DNA of 42,140 bases, taken from assembly GCA_015488555.1 (NCBI GenBank), contig WFNO01000030.1:1-42140 (forward strand), in the 5' to 3' direction. Shown in pieces: positions 8,238-15,291 of this stretch. The notes below the pieces were generated by a model that was given only the letters and a program-made list of their open reading frames with translations, was not told the DNA's origin and ran no database searches. The first letter of the stretch is position 1. Each line of letters starts with the position of its first letter. Both the position numbers and the translations under genes were made by a program. Origin of the DNA: Gammaproteobacteria bacterium (GTDB lineage: Bacteria > Pseudomonadota > Gammaproteobacteria > SZUA-140).

Positions 8238-8921
8238 TCAGGTACCGTGGTCCAGGCGCGCGCAGATGGCCGTGAAGACGGTGTGGAACATGGCCTTGGT
8301 GAGGCGTCCGGTCTGGGTGTTGTAGCGGCTGCAATGGTAGGAGTCCACCAGCCAGCGGCCGTCCGGCAGGGCGTGCTCGCGGCCGTGGGCGAAGGGATGG
8401 GCCCTCTGCTGCAATCTCAGGGCGCGCAGCACGGCCTGGTGGGCCACGGTGCCTAGGGCCAGGATCACAGCCCCAGTGGGTAAGTCGGCCAGTTCCGCGG
8501 CGAGGAAGGGATTGCAGTTGGCCACTTCCCCGCCGGTGGGTCTGTTTTCCGGGGGCAGGCATTTCACGGCATTGGTGATGCGGCAGTCCCGCAAGCGCAG
8601 GCCGTCCTCGCGATGCCTGCTCGTCTTGCGGTTGCTGAAACCGAAGGCATGCAAGGTCTCGTACAGCAGGATGCCGGCGTGATCGCCCGTGAAAGGCCTT
8701 CCGGTGGCATTGGCCCCGTGCAATCCCGGGGCCAGCCCCACGATCAGCAGCCGCGCCTGCGGATCGCCGAAGGGGGCCACCGGGCGGGCGTGGTAATGGG
8801 GATAGACCCGGCGGATCTCCCGCAGGTGGGCCGCCAGGCGCGGGCACCGCTCGCAAGCCGCGTCGAAGACCGCAGCACGCGTGCACCGGCCCGCGCGCGG
8901 CGGCCGTACCGACTCGCTCAC
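8238..8921 (-). CDS. Family 5-like uracil-DNA glycosylase (Fe-S, UdgB type)
   Basis: The 227-residue protein carries the motif GLAPGLHGANATGRPFTGDH (residues 62-81), typical of family-5 UDGs, and SYHCSRYNTQTGRLT near the C-terminus at the second active-site motif. Cysteines at about 23 and 26 (CERC), 121 and 136 fit the four ligands of a [4Fe-4S] cluster. Such enzymes remove uracil and some deaminated purines from DNA in base-excision repair. No ATG is suitably placed. GTG at 8919-8921 is chosen because it directly follows the stop of the preceding gene and an AGGAGG, although that Shine-Dalgarno sequence touches the start codon and is unusually close. Translation is probably coupled to the HPF-like gene. 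Confidence 0.85.
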   Translation of the reverse strand: MSESVRPPRAGRCTRAAVFDAACERCPRLAAHLREIRRVYPHYHARPVAPFGDPQARLLIVGLAPGLHGANATGRPFTGDHAGILLYETLHAFGFSNRKTSRHREDGLRLRDCRITNAVKCLPPENRPTGGEVANCNPFLAAELADLPTGAVILALGTVAHQAVLRALRLQQRAHPFAHGREHALPDGRWLVDSYHCSRYNTQTGRLTKAMFHTVFTAICARLDHGT

Positions 8922-8925
8922 CCTC

Positions 8926-9456
8926 CTAGAGTGGGAGCACCACGGTGGCCTGGGGGCCCTGCTCGCCTGCCTCCTCCAGGAAGCGTACCGGTGTGGACGG
9001 CGACAGTTTCTCGAATTCCACGTTCTTGACGCTGTTGCGGTGGAAATAGATCTCCCGGCCATCGGGGGTGGTGATGAAACCATAGCTTTCTTCGGGGAAG
9101 ACCTTGCTCACGATCCCGTGGGGAGGCTCCTCGTGGGTCTTGACTTCACCGCGCTGGCGGCGCGCGTGATCCTGCAACTGGCGGCGGGCGGCATCGAAGG
9201 CGTCACGGATGGCCACGTAGAGGTCTTCGTTGGGTTCGCGCTTCACCACCAGCTCCGCGCCGGGTACCGTGAGATCGATGCGCACATTGTACAGCACGCC
9301 CTGGTGTTTGTGCCGGTGGGGGCACTCCACCATCACCCGGCAGCTGGTGATCTTGTCGTGGAACTGGTCCAGCTTGGCGGCCTTCTCACGGATGGTCTGT
9401 TCCGCCACGTCCGACAGGGACATGTTGCGCGCCGTGATCTGTAATGGCAGTTGCAT
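8926..9456 (-). CDS. Ribosome hibernation factor (HPF/RaiA) fused to a cold-shock domain
   Basis: The 176-residue product has an HPF/YfiA domain (about 1-105: PLQITARNMSLSDVAEQTIR, KITSCRVMVECPHRHKHQG, VKREPNEDLYVAIRDAFDAA). A cold-shock OB fold follows (about 112-173: HGIVSKVFPEESYGFITTPD and REIYFHRNSV), with the nucleic-acid-binding RNP-like motifs YGFI and YFHRNSV. HPF domains bind the decoding centre of idle ribosomes, and CSDs bind single-stranded RNA or DNA. The fusion suggests a stress-time RNA or ribosome-binding role; its exact function is not established. ATG 9456 is preceded by a purine-rich GAAGGGAGG. The UDG gene follows immediately, and the upstream gap (9457-9649) is AT-rich and probably holds the promoter. 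Confidence 0.88.
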   Translation of the reverse strand: MQLPLQITARNMSLSDVAEQTIREKAAKLDQFHDKITSCRVMVECPHRHKHQGVLYNVRIDLTVPGAELVVKREPNEDLYVAIRDAFDAARRQLQDHARRQRGEVKTHEEPPHGIVSKVFPEESYGFITTPDGREIYFHRNSVKNVEFEKLSPSTPVRFLEEAGEQGPQATVVLPL

Positions 9457-9649
9457 GGATGCCTCCTTCCCTTCTTTCGTTCTTCGTTCACGAGGGGGAC
9501 GAGATCCGAGGCCGCAGGGGCCCTTAATCTCATCCCCCCACCCATCTTAACGTTTTTTCCCGGGCTGCCAAACGTTTCCTGCCCTCTTCATCATACACAT
9601 CAAAAAATGAAAATATATGTTTCAATGGGTTGCTATTACCAATCGGAGT

Positions 9650-11872
9650 TCAACGTGATACCCGTTTGGCCTCCATCACGTTAGGCAGCTGGTTGATGCG
9701 GGCCAGCACCCGGCTCAGCTTGTCCAGGTCCGTGATCTCCAGGGTCAATGCCATCTGCGCCAGGTGTCGCTTGTGGTCCGAATGGATGTGGGCGGCCACC
9801 AGGTTGATGCGTTCGTTGGCCAAGATGGCGGTGATGTCTCGCAGCAGGCCGCGGCGGTCGATGGCTTCGATCTGGATGTCCACCGGATAGGTGTGCTGGG
9901 CCTGTTCTCCCCAGTCCACCTTGAGAATGCGCTCCGGGGTCTGGCTGGTATGGCGCAGGATATGGGCGCAATCGCTGCGATGAATGGTGACCCCGCGCCC
10001 GCGGGTGATGTAGCCGCGGATGTCGTCTCCGGGCACCGGCTTGCAACACCGTGCCGTATGCGTGAGCAGGTTGCCGATACCCTGGATGCTGACATTGCCC
10101 CCTTCCCTGCGCGGCTGTGGGGCGCGTACGGGGCCCTCCGCTTCCTGCTCGGCACTCTGCGGCTGGACCGCGGCCGCCAGTTCTTGTGCCGCGTTCAGAT
10201 AGCGGACCGCCTTGATCTCGTTGTGGGCCACGGCGATGTACAGTTCTTCGCTGTCGCCGTAGCCCAGGCGCTCCGCCAGCTTGTCGTGGCGTACACCCCC
10301 GATACCCACCCGGCGCAGTTCGCGCTCCAGGATGGCCCGTCCCTCCTGGATGTTCTTGTCCCGGTCCTGGTGTTTGAACCAGGCCAGCACCTTGGAACGG
10401 GCGCGGCTGGTCTTGAGATAACCCAGATGAGGATTGAGCCAGTCGCGGCTGGGGGCGGCATGCTTCACCGTGAGGATCTCCACCTGTTCGCCTGTCTGCA
10501 GGTTGTAGGTAAGCGGCACCATGCGGCCGTTGACCTTGGCTCCCCGGCAGCGGTGTCCCACCTCGGTGTGGATGTGGTAGGCGAAATCCAGGGGGGTGGC
10601 CCCGGCGGGCAGGTCCACCACGTTGCCCTTGGGGGTGAACACGTAGATGCGGTCCTGGAAGACCTCGGACTTGAACTGATCCACGAACTCACCGGCGTCG
10701 GCCACTTCGTCCTTCCATTCCAGGAGCTGGCGCAGCCAGGCGATCTTGCGATCGAAATCCTGGTCCTGGCCGCTGCCTTCCTTGTAGCGCCAGTGGGCCG
10801 CCACCCCCAGCTCGTTGCGCCGGTGCATCTCGTGGGTGCGGATCTGGATCTCCACGGTCTTGCCCTCGGGCCCGATGACCGCGGTGTGGATGGACTGGTA
10901 GTCGTTCTCCTTGGGCGTGGCGATGTAGTCGTCGAACTCTCCAGCGATGTATTGCCACAGGGAATGCACCACACCCAGGGCGGAATAGCAGTCCTGTACG
11001 GTGTCCACCAGGATGCGCACCCCGCGCACGTCGTAGATCTGGTGGTAGTCCAGGTTCTTGTGCTCCATCTTGCGCCAGATGCTGTAGATGTGCTTGGGAC
11101 GTCCGGTGATCACCGCGCGGATGCCAGCCTTGTCCATTTCCCGCTCGAGGATGCAGATGAAATTCTGGATGTAGCGCTCGCGATCCACGCGCCGCTCGTC
11201 CAGCATGCGGGCGATCTTCTTGTACAGGGCCAGGTCCAGGTAACGCAGGGCGAGGTCTTCCAGCTCCCATTTGATCTGCCAGATGCCCAGGCGGTTGGCC
11301 AGGGGGGCGTAGATGTCCAGGGTCTCGCGGGCGATGCGCCGCTGCTTGTCTTCGGGCAGGGCGCCCAGGGTGCGCATGTTGTGGGTCCGGTCGGCCAGTT
11401 TGATGAGCACCACCCGGATGTCCTCGGCCATGGCCAGCAGCATCTTGCGCAGGTTCTCCGCCTGTAGCCGTTCCCGCTTGTCCTTCTCCGGCAAGTTCTG
11501 GAAGGCCTGAATGAGTTTCATCTTGGTCACGCCTTCTACCAGCGCGGCGATGCTGGGACCGAAGCGCCGGCGCAGGTCCTCCAGGCTCAGGTCGCTGTCC
11601 TCCACCACGTCGTGGAGGATGGCGGCGGCCACCGTCTCGTAGTCCATCTGCAGCTCCAGGAGGATGTCGGCCACCGCCAGGGCGTGCTGGACATAGGGTT
11701 CGCCGGAGGCCCGGTACTGGCCTGCGTGGGCCTCGCTGGCCACGGCGCAGGCCTCGCGGATCACCTTCGCCTCGGCCGGGGGATAGCGCCGCTCCACAGC
11801 GGCCAGCCAGCGCTCCGGGTCCAGGTGCTCCTTGCTGCTATGGAGGGAACGGGGATTCTGAACGCTGACCAT
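9650..11872 (-). CDS. relA: GTP pyrophosphokinase RelA, with an apparently intact (p)ppGpp-hydrolase site
   Basis: The 740-residue protein aligns over its length with E. coli RelA (744). Domains: HD (about 35-190), synthetase (about 240-370, with KHIYSIWRKM and DYQSIHTAVIGPEGKTVEIQ), TGS (VYVFTPKGNVVDLPAGATPL), zinc-finger-like region (TARCCKPVPGDDIRGYITRG) and ACT. The synthetase motif EFDD at 312-315 is of the RelA type, not the RFKD type of Rel/SpoT. However, the HD residues needed for hydrolysis in Rel enzymes, which E. coli RelA has lost, all seem present: R54, H63, H87, D88, E91, D92, D161 and N165. The protein may therefore both make and degrade (p)ppGpp. ATG 11872 is the first start. 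Confidence 0.92.
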   Translation of the reverse strand: MVSVQNPRSLHSSKEHLDPERWLAAVERRYPPAEAKVIREACAVASEAHAGQYRASGEPYVQHALAVADILLELQMDYETVAAAILHDVVEDSDLSLEDLRRRFGPSIAALVEGVTKMKLIQAFQNLPEKDKRERLQAENLRKMLLAMAEDIRVVLIKLADRTHNMRTLGALPEDKQRRIARETLDIYAPLANRLGIWQIKWELEDLALRYLDLALYKKIARMLDERRVDRERYIQNFICILEREMDKAGIRAVITGRPKHIYSIWRKMEHKNLDYHQIYDVRGVRILVDTVQDCYSALGVVHSLWQYIAGEFDDYIATPKENDYQSIHTAVIGPEGKTVEIQIRTHEMHRRNELGVAAHWRYKEGSGQDQDFDRKIAWLRQLLEWKDEVADAGEFVDQFKSEVFQDRIYVFTPKGNVVDLPAGATPLDFAYHIHTEVGHRCRGAKVNGRMVPLTYNLQTGEQVEILTVKHAAPSRDWLNPHLGYLKTSRARSKVLAWFKHQDRDKNIQEGRAILERELRRVGIGGVRHDKLAERLGYGDSEELYIAVAHNEIKAVRYLNAAQELAAAVQPQSAEQEAEGPVRAPQPRREGGNVSIQGIGNLLTHTARCCKPVPGDDIRGYITRGRGVTIHRSDCAHILRHTSQTPERILKVDWGEQAQHTYPVDIQIEAIDRRGLLRDITAILANERINLVAAHIHSDHKRHLAQMALTLEITDLDKLSRVLARINQLPNVMEAKRVSR

Positions 11873-11914
11873 ATGAATTCAATGGTGGCGGCCCGCGAGG
11901 AATACAAGCACGGA

Positions 11915-12010
11915 TCCCCAGCTTGAATTCCCAGCATGAATCCGGCTCGAGATCCCGAAGGGATTTCCCAGACTGAATCTGGAACGAATCCGGAATGAAG
12001 ACTGCGCTGC
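11915..12010. repeat. Degenerate 14-bp repeats upstream of relA
   Basis: In the 196-bp gap between relA and the Rsd-like gene, similar segments recur: AGCTTGAATTCCCA, AGCATGAATCCGG, AGACTGAATCTGGA and ACGAATCCGGA. On the minus strand they read as ATTCATGCTGGGA-like units. No gene is seen here; the relA promoter must lie in or beside these repeats. Confidence 0.45.
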
Positions 12011-12068
12011 ACAAGCGCCTTGCCGGCGGTGACTCGCGCGGGATTTCGAGCCAGCTCTAATCCCAGTT

Positions 12069-12524
12069 TTAATCCAGGCGCCCCAGCAGCACTCGGATGA
12101 CTTGGTCCTCCAGTTCGATGCGGTCCGCCAGCCGCTCTCCCAGTTCGGAGAGGTCCCGCTCCAGCTCGCTGAGGTCGGGCGTGCGGTCGCCGAAATCATA
12201 TTTGTCGTTGAAGTCCAGGATGGCCTGGGTGGTGGTAACGATGCCGGGATAGACCCGGTCGGCCACGCGCAGCACCGCACGGCGCCGTTCCCGACCCTCG
12301 TCGATGTAGCGATAAAGCCGGAAGTGGGCCTCGGCGGTGTAGTCGATGAGGGCCTGGCAGAACTGTTCCAGCAGGTCCAGGGTTTCGGGATCGTTTTCAT
12401 AAGGGTGCTGGGCCGCCAGTTCGCTGTACAGGGCCAGCATCTCGGTGCGGTTGTTGACGAGTTCCTGAATGAGGTGGATGGAAGCGGTGCGGCGTTCCTG
12501 GAACACGTTGTCTGGACTGGCCAT
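12069..12524 (-). CDS. rsd: Rsd/AlgQ-family anti-sigma-70 protein
   Basis: The 151-residue, mostly helical, acidic protein resembles Rsd/AlgQ (about 158 residues). Recognisable blocks are RRTASIHLIQELVNNRTEML, LALYSELAAQHPY and LLEQFCQALIDYTAEAHFRLY. The last corresponds to the conserved family segment around the HF of the sigma-binding face. Rsd binds region 4 of the housekeeping sigma factor and reduces its use in stationary phase; AlgQ is its Pseudomonas counterpart. ATG 12524 is preceded by AAGAAGGAGAAACC on the minus strand, a good ribosome-binding site. Its place beside relA makes a shared stress role plausible, but a 196-bp gap separates them. Confidence 0.82.
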   Translation of the reverse strand: MASPDNVFQERRTASIHLIQELVNNRTEMLALYSELAAQHPYENDPETLDLLEQFCQALIDYTAEAHFRLYRYIDEGRERRRAVLRVADRVYPGIVTTTQAILDFNDKYDFGDRTPDLSELERDLSELGERLADRIELEDQVIRVLLGRLD

Positions 12525-12610
12525 GGTTTCTCCTTCTTTATTGTTCCGGATTCGTCCGGGGGTACGGAGGCGATTGAGAAGCGCCGCGTACCACCCCGAT
12601 GTTATCAGAT

Positions 12611-13108
12611 TTATGACGTCCTCTCCCCTGCCGGTGCGACATCCCCTGCCAGCATCCCTAGGAGGTCCATGACCCTGCGGACCAACTCGGCCACCAGGTC
12701 TGCGTGCGGCTCTACAGCTTCCTGCCCGCCCGTTTCCATACCCGTCTCGATACCGAGCACATACAGGCGTGGCGGCAGGAGTCCCAGTCTGGCCCCAGGG
12801 CCAGGGTCTCGCTCAGGCCGAAACCGTGGCTGGACATAACCTTGGCGTCGTTTTCCAATGCCGAGTCTTCCAATTCCTGCGGCGCGCGAAACAGCGGATG
12901 CCGCCCGGTGGCAGGCCCGCACGCATGGCATCCAGAACGATTGCAAATTCTGCGCCAGCCAGATACTCCAGCAACAGCGTTCCCGGCCAGTCACAGCAGT
13001 GGATCTCGGGCGCCAGGGTGGCGAGCAGGGTTCCAGGGCCAGTGCCTCCAGTCCAGACGGTCGCTACTGAAGGGGGACAGCATCCCGATGGTGCGTAGTC
13101 CATTTACT
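12611..13108 (-). pseudogene. Hydrogenase maturation protease (HyaD/HupD family), multiply frameshifted
   Basis: Family-like segments follow one another on the minus strand, but in changing frames. They are IGMLSPFSSDRL (about 13060-13095), GLEALALEP, then LLATLAPEIHCCDWPG, TLLLEYLAGAEFAIVLDAM and GLPPGGIRCFAR in one frame. ELEDSALENDAKVMSSHGFG and LSETLALG follow in a second frame, and LGLLPPRLYVLGIETGMETG to the TGA at 12611 in a third. This order (metal-binding Asp region, VLDAM, SSHGFGL, PPRLYVLGIE) is that of the endopeptidase that trims the nickel-hydrogenase large subunit. At least four frame changes are needed. The first conserved motif (GSPFGDDRLG in relatives) is also altered. No hydrogenase genes are in the window. 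Assembly error cannot fully be excluded, but four indels point to decay. Confidence 0.75.
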
Positions 13109-13163
13109 CGTGGCGGCATCCTCGTGGGCGGGAGTGATAGTATAGAGCATTGAGGACATGCGC

Positions 13164-13607
13164 ATGGTATCCTACAAACGCCTTCTCGTGGCAGTGGATT
13201 TTTCTCCAGCAGCCGAAACTGTGGCCCGGCGGGCAGTGGATGTGGCGCAAGCCTACCAGGCCGAATTGCATTGGGTGCACGTGGTGGATTACCTGATGCC
13301 CCTGGGGCTGGCCGACGACTTCACGCCCACGCCCGCCCTGATGGTGGACGAAAAGGAACTGCTGGAACAGGGCCGGCAGTCCTTGCAGAGATTCCTGGCC
13401 AAGCGGGACCGCGCCGCGGACCCGCAGAGCGTACTCCCAGGCGTGCCGCGGCAGGAGATCGTGCACCTGGCCCGGGAGCTGTGCAGCGATCTCATCGTCA
13501 TCGGTTCCCACGGCCGCCACGGGCTCGCGCGCCTGCTGGGTTCCACCGCCCGCACCGTACTCAACGATGCGCCCTGCGACGTGCTGGCGGTACGCGTAGC
13601 GGACTGA
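13164..13607 (+). CDS. Universal stress protein, UspA family
   Basis: The small single-domain Usp (147 residues from the second ATG) begins MVSYKRLLVAVDFSPAAETV. It ends with the nucleotide-binding motif G-x2-G-x9-GS in VIGSHGRHGLARLLGSTART, followed by LNDAPCDVLAV. That motif marks the ATP-binding class of Usp. Such dimeric cytoplasmic proteins rise in stress and stationary phase. An ATG also lies at 13158, but GAGG at 13152-13155 stands only two bases from it and eight from 13164, so the later start is preferred. It is one of the few plus-strand genes and lies 11 bp before pcm, with which it is probably co-transcribed. Confidence 0.88.
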   Translation: MVSYKRLLVAVDFSPAAETVARRAVDVAQAYQAELHWVHVVDYLMPLGLADDFTPTPALMVDEKELLEQGRQSLQRFLAKRDRAADPQSVLPGVPRQEIVHLARELCSDLIVIGSHGRHGLARLLGSTARTVLNDAPCDVLAVRVAD

Positions 13608-13618
13608 AAGAAGAGTGA

Positions 13619-14299
13619 ATGCCCATGGAAGCGATCCAGCGCATGCTCCATGACATCGAATGGGAGGTCCGCCACACCAGCGGCATGATCGGGCGCCGGG
13701 CCCTGAGCCCGCGCACCTTGGACGCCCTGCGCGCGGTGCCGCGCCACAAATTTGTGCCTGCTCACCTGCAGCCCTACGCCTACGACAATTGCCCCCTGGA
13801 GATCGGCAAGTGCCAGACCATTTCCCAGCCCTACATCGTTGCGGTGATGACCGAATTGCTGGATCTGGAGGCGGACGACGTGGTGCTGGAGGTGGGCACC
13901 GGCTCCGGCTATCAGGCTGCGGTCCTGTCCCAGTTGGTCCGGCAGGTCTACACCATCGAGATCATTCCAGAACTTGCGCGGCGTGCCGAGGCGGTGTTGA
14001 AGGAACTGGGCTGTGACAATGTCACGGTGCGCATCGGCGACGGCCATCGAGGCTGGCCGGAGCATGCGCCCTACGACGGTATTCTCGTCACGGCGGCGGC
14101 TCCCCGTATTCCCGAACCCTTGCTGGAACAACTGGCCCCTGGCGGCAAGATGATCATTCCCGTGGGACCGCCCTATCACACCCAGGAACTGGTGCTGGTG
14201 GAGAAGATCCCGCAGGAAGAGATCAAGAAGCGCCGCATCCTGCCCGTGGCCTTCGTGCCCATGACAGGAGAGGAAGAAATCGTGGCCAGGGAAGATTGA
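13619..14299 (+). CDS. pcm: Protein-L-isoaspartate O-methyltransferase
   Basis: The 226-residue enzyme methylates L-isoaspartyl residues of aged proteins with S-adenosylmethionine so that they can revert to aspartate. It has the specific substrate motif GKCQTISQPYIVAVM (about 63-77) and SAM motif I VLEVGTGSGYQAAVL (about 89-103). Conserved post motifs follow (RIGDGHRGWPEHAPYDGILV, APRIPEPLLEQLAPGG). The length equals that of the family. AAGAAGAG precedes ATG 13619; ATG 13625 is an alternative. In E. coli pcm belongs to the surE-pcm-nlpD-rpoS cluster; here it follows a Usp gene instead, so the stationary-phase context is kept in a different form. Confidence 0.95.
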   Translation: MPMEAIQRMLHDIEWEVRHTSGMIGRRALSPRTLDALRAVPRHKFVPAHLQPYAYDNCPLEIGKCQTISQPYIVAVMTELLDLEADDVVLEVGTGSGYQAAVLSQLVRQVYTIEIIPELARRAEAVLKELGCDNVTVRIGDGHRGWPEHAPYDGILVTAAAPRIPEPLLEQLAPGGKMIIPVGPPYHTQELVLVEKIPQEEIKKRRILPVAFVPMTGEEEIVARED

Positions 14300-14300
14300 T

Positions 14301-14377
14301 CCAGATGCCAGATACCAGATATCAGATGGCAGATGTCAGATGCTGGATGCCAGAGGCTAGATGTCAGATATCAGGTG
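14301..14377. repeat. Heptanucleotide repeat array, 11 units, reaching into a coding end
   Basis: Eleven contiguous 7-bp units, all variants of TCAGATG or CCAGATA, fill the space between the convergent genes pcm and the minus-strand Usp gene. The last unit, TCAGGTG at 14371-14377, lies inside the Usp gene and supplies its stop codon (TGA at 14371-14373). The phase is exact over 77 bp, so this is a true 7-bp tandem array, not chance similarity. Confidence 0.9.
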
Positions 14378-15291
14378 TCCTCTGAAACCAGCATCAGGCT
14401 GCAGTGGATATCTTCGAGGAGGTCCTCCAGTTCCCGGCGTTCGGCGAGGGTCTGGGCGGCGCCGGCAATGAGGATATCGCCGCCCGCCGCCTCTGCCGCG
14501 CGAGTGATGGTGGCGGGCCGCAGGTCTTGCAGGCGGTGGAAGCGGGCATGCAGCCCTCTCGCCTGCAACAGGCGCCGTACCGCTTCCTCCAGCTCCGGAT
14601 GTCCTGCGGGTAACAGCACCGGCAGCGGCCGGCCGTCCGCCCTGCCCTCCGCACCCTGCAGGCGCAGGGCCAGTTCCAGCGCATGCCAGGCGGCGGCCGT
14701 ATCGTCCGCCATCAGGACCATGGGGGATTGCAGGCGGTGGAGGCGGCGCCCTGCGAACAGGGTGCAACGGCAGCGCCCCAGGCAGTGGCTCAACACGTGA
14801 CCGGTGCGGGGGCCGGCGGGCGGGACCACCGCGCCCGTGAATTCTCCCAGCACTAACAGGTCGGCCTCCAAGGTGGAGGTTTCCAGGGTTTCGCGCCATT
14901 CCCCGCGCCGCACCTCGAAGGACCATTGGATACGGGCCTGGCGGGCCTGGGCTGCGAGTCGCGTGCGGGCGGCCCGGGCCCGGGCACGCAGGCGGCGCTC
15001 CATCTCTTCGGGTGCCAGGCGCCGGCTGTGAGAACCGAGACCGATCTCGCGGGCGAAGGGCAAGGCCGCCAGGCGCAGCAGGTTGACGTCTTCGATGAAC
15101 AGCCCCATCACCTCCGCCTCCAGGCGGGCGGCCAGGGTGGTGGCGGCCTCCAGCGCCTCGTACGTATCGGTACTGGCGTCCAGCACCACCAGGACGCGGC
15201 GGATGGCCGGCCCGCCGCGGCCGCCGGCAGCAGCCGCGGTGGAGTGCTTGCCTTCTGCGCCGGTTCCCGTTTCCGTGCCGGTTTCAGTCAT
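14371..15291 (-). CDS. Universal-stress-protein-like protein, 306 residues
   Basis: The N-terminal Usp-like region starts at RRVLVVLDASTDTYEALEAA (about residues 31-50). It continues VMGLFIEDVNLLRLAALPFA and reaches EADLLVLGEFTG. The second half (about 170-306: PMVLMADDTAAAWHALELAL to CSLMLVSEDT) looks like a second, more divergent alpha/beta domain, so this may be a tandem Usp. The ATP-binding G-x2-G-x9-G motif is not clear. The start is ATG 15291, preceded by GAGGAG at the right distance; it overlaps the stop of the Lon-like gene (ATGACTGA). The N-terminus carries a low-complexity TETGTETGTG run. The stop codon lies in a heptad repeat array, so the C-terminus may vary between strains. Confidence 0.7.
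   Translation of the reverse strand: MTETGTETGTGAEGKHSTAAAAGGRGGPAIRRVLVVLDASTDTYEALEAATTLAARLEAEVMGLFIEDVNLLRLAALPFAREIGLGSHSRRLAPEEMERRLRARARAARTRLAAQARQARIQWSFEVRRGEWRETLETSTLEADLLVLGEFTGAVVPPAGPRTGHVLSHCLGRCRCTLFAGRRLHRLQSPMVLMADDTAAAWHALELALRLQGAEGRADGRPLPVLLPAGHPELEEAVRRLLQARGLHARFHRLQDLRPATITRAAEAAGGDILIAGAAQTLAERRELEDLLEDIHCSLMLVSEDT

Noticed and set aside
7038-8456. A 472-codon plus-strand frame
   Set aside because: Antisense shadow of uvrC and the glycosylase; composition is Ala/Gly/His/Gln-rich with no family resemblance.
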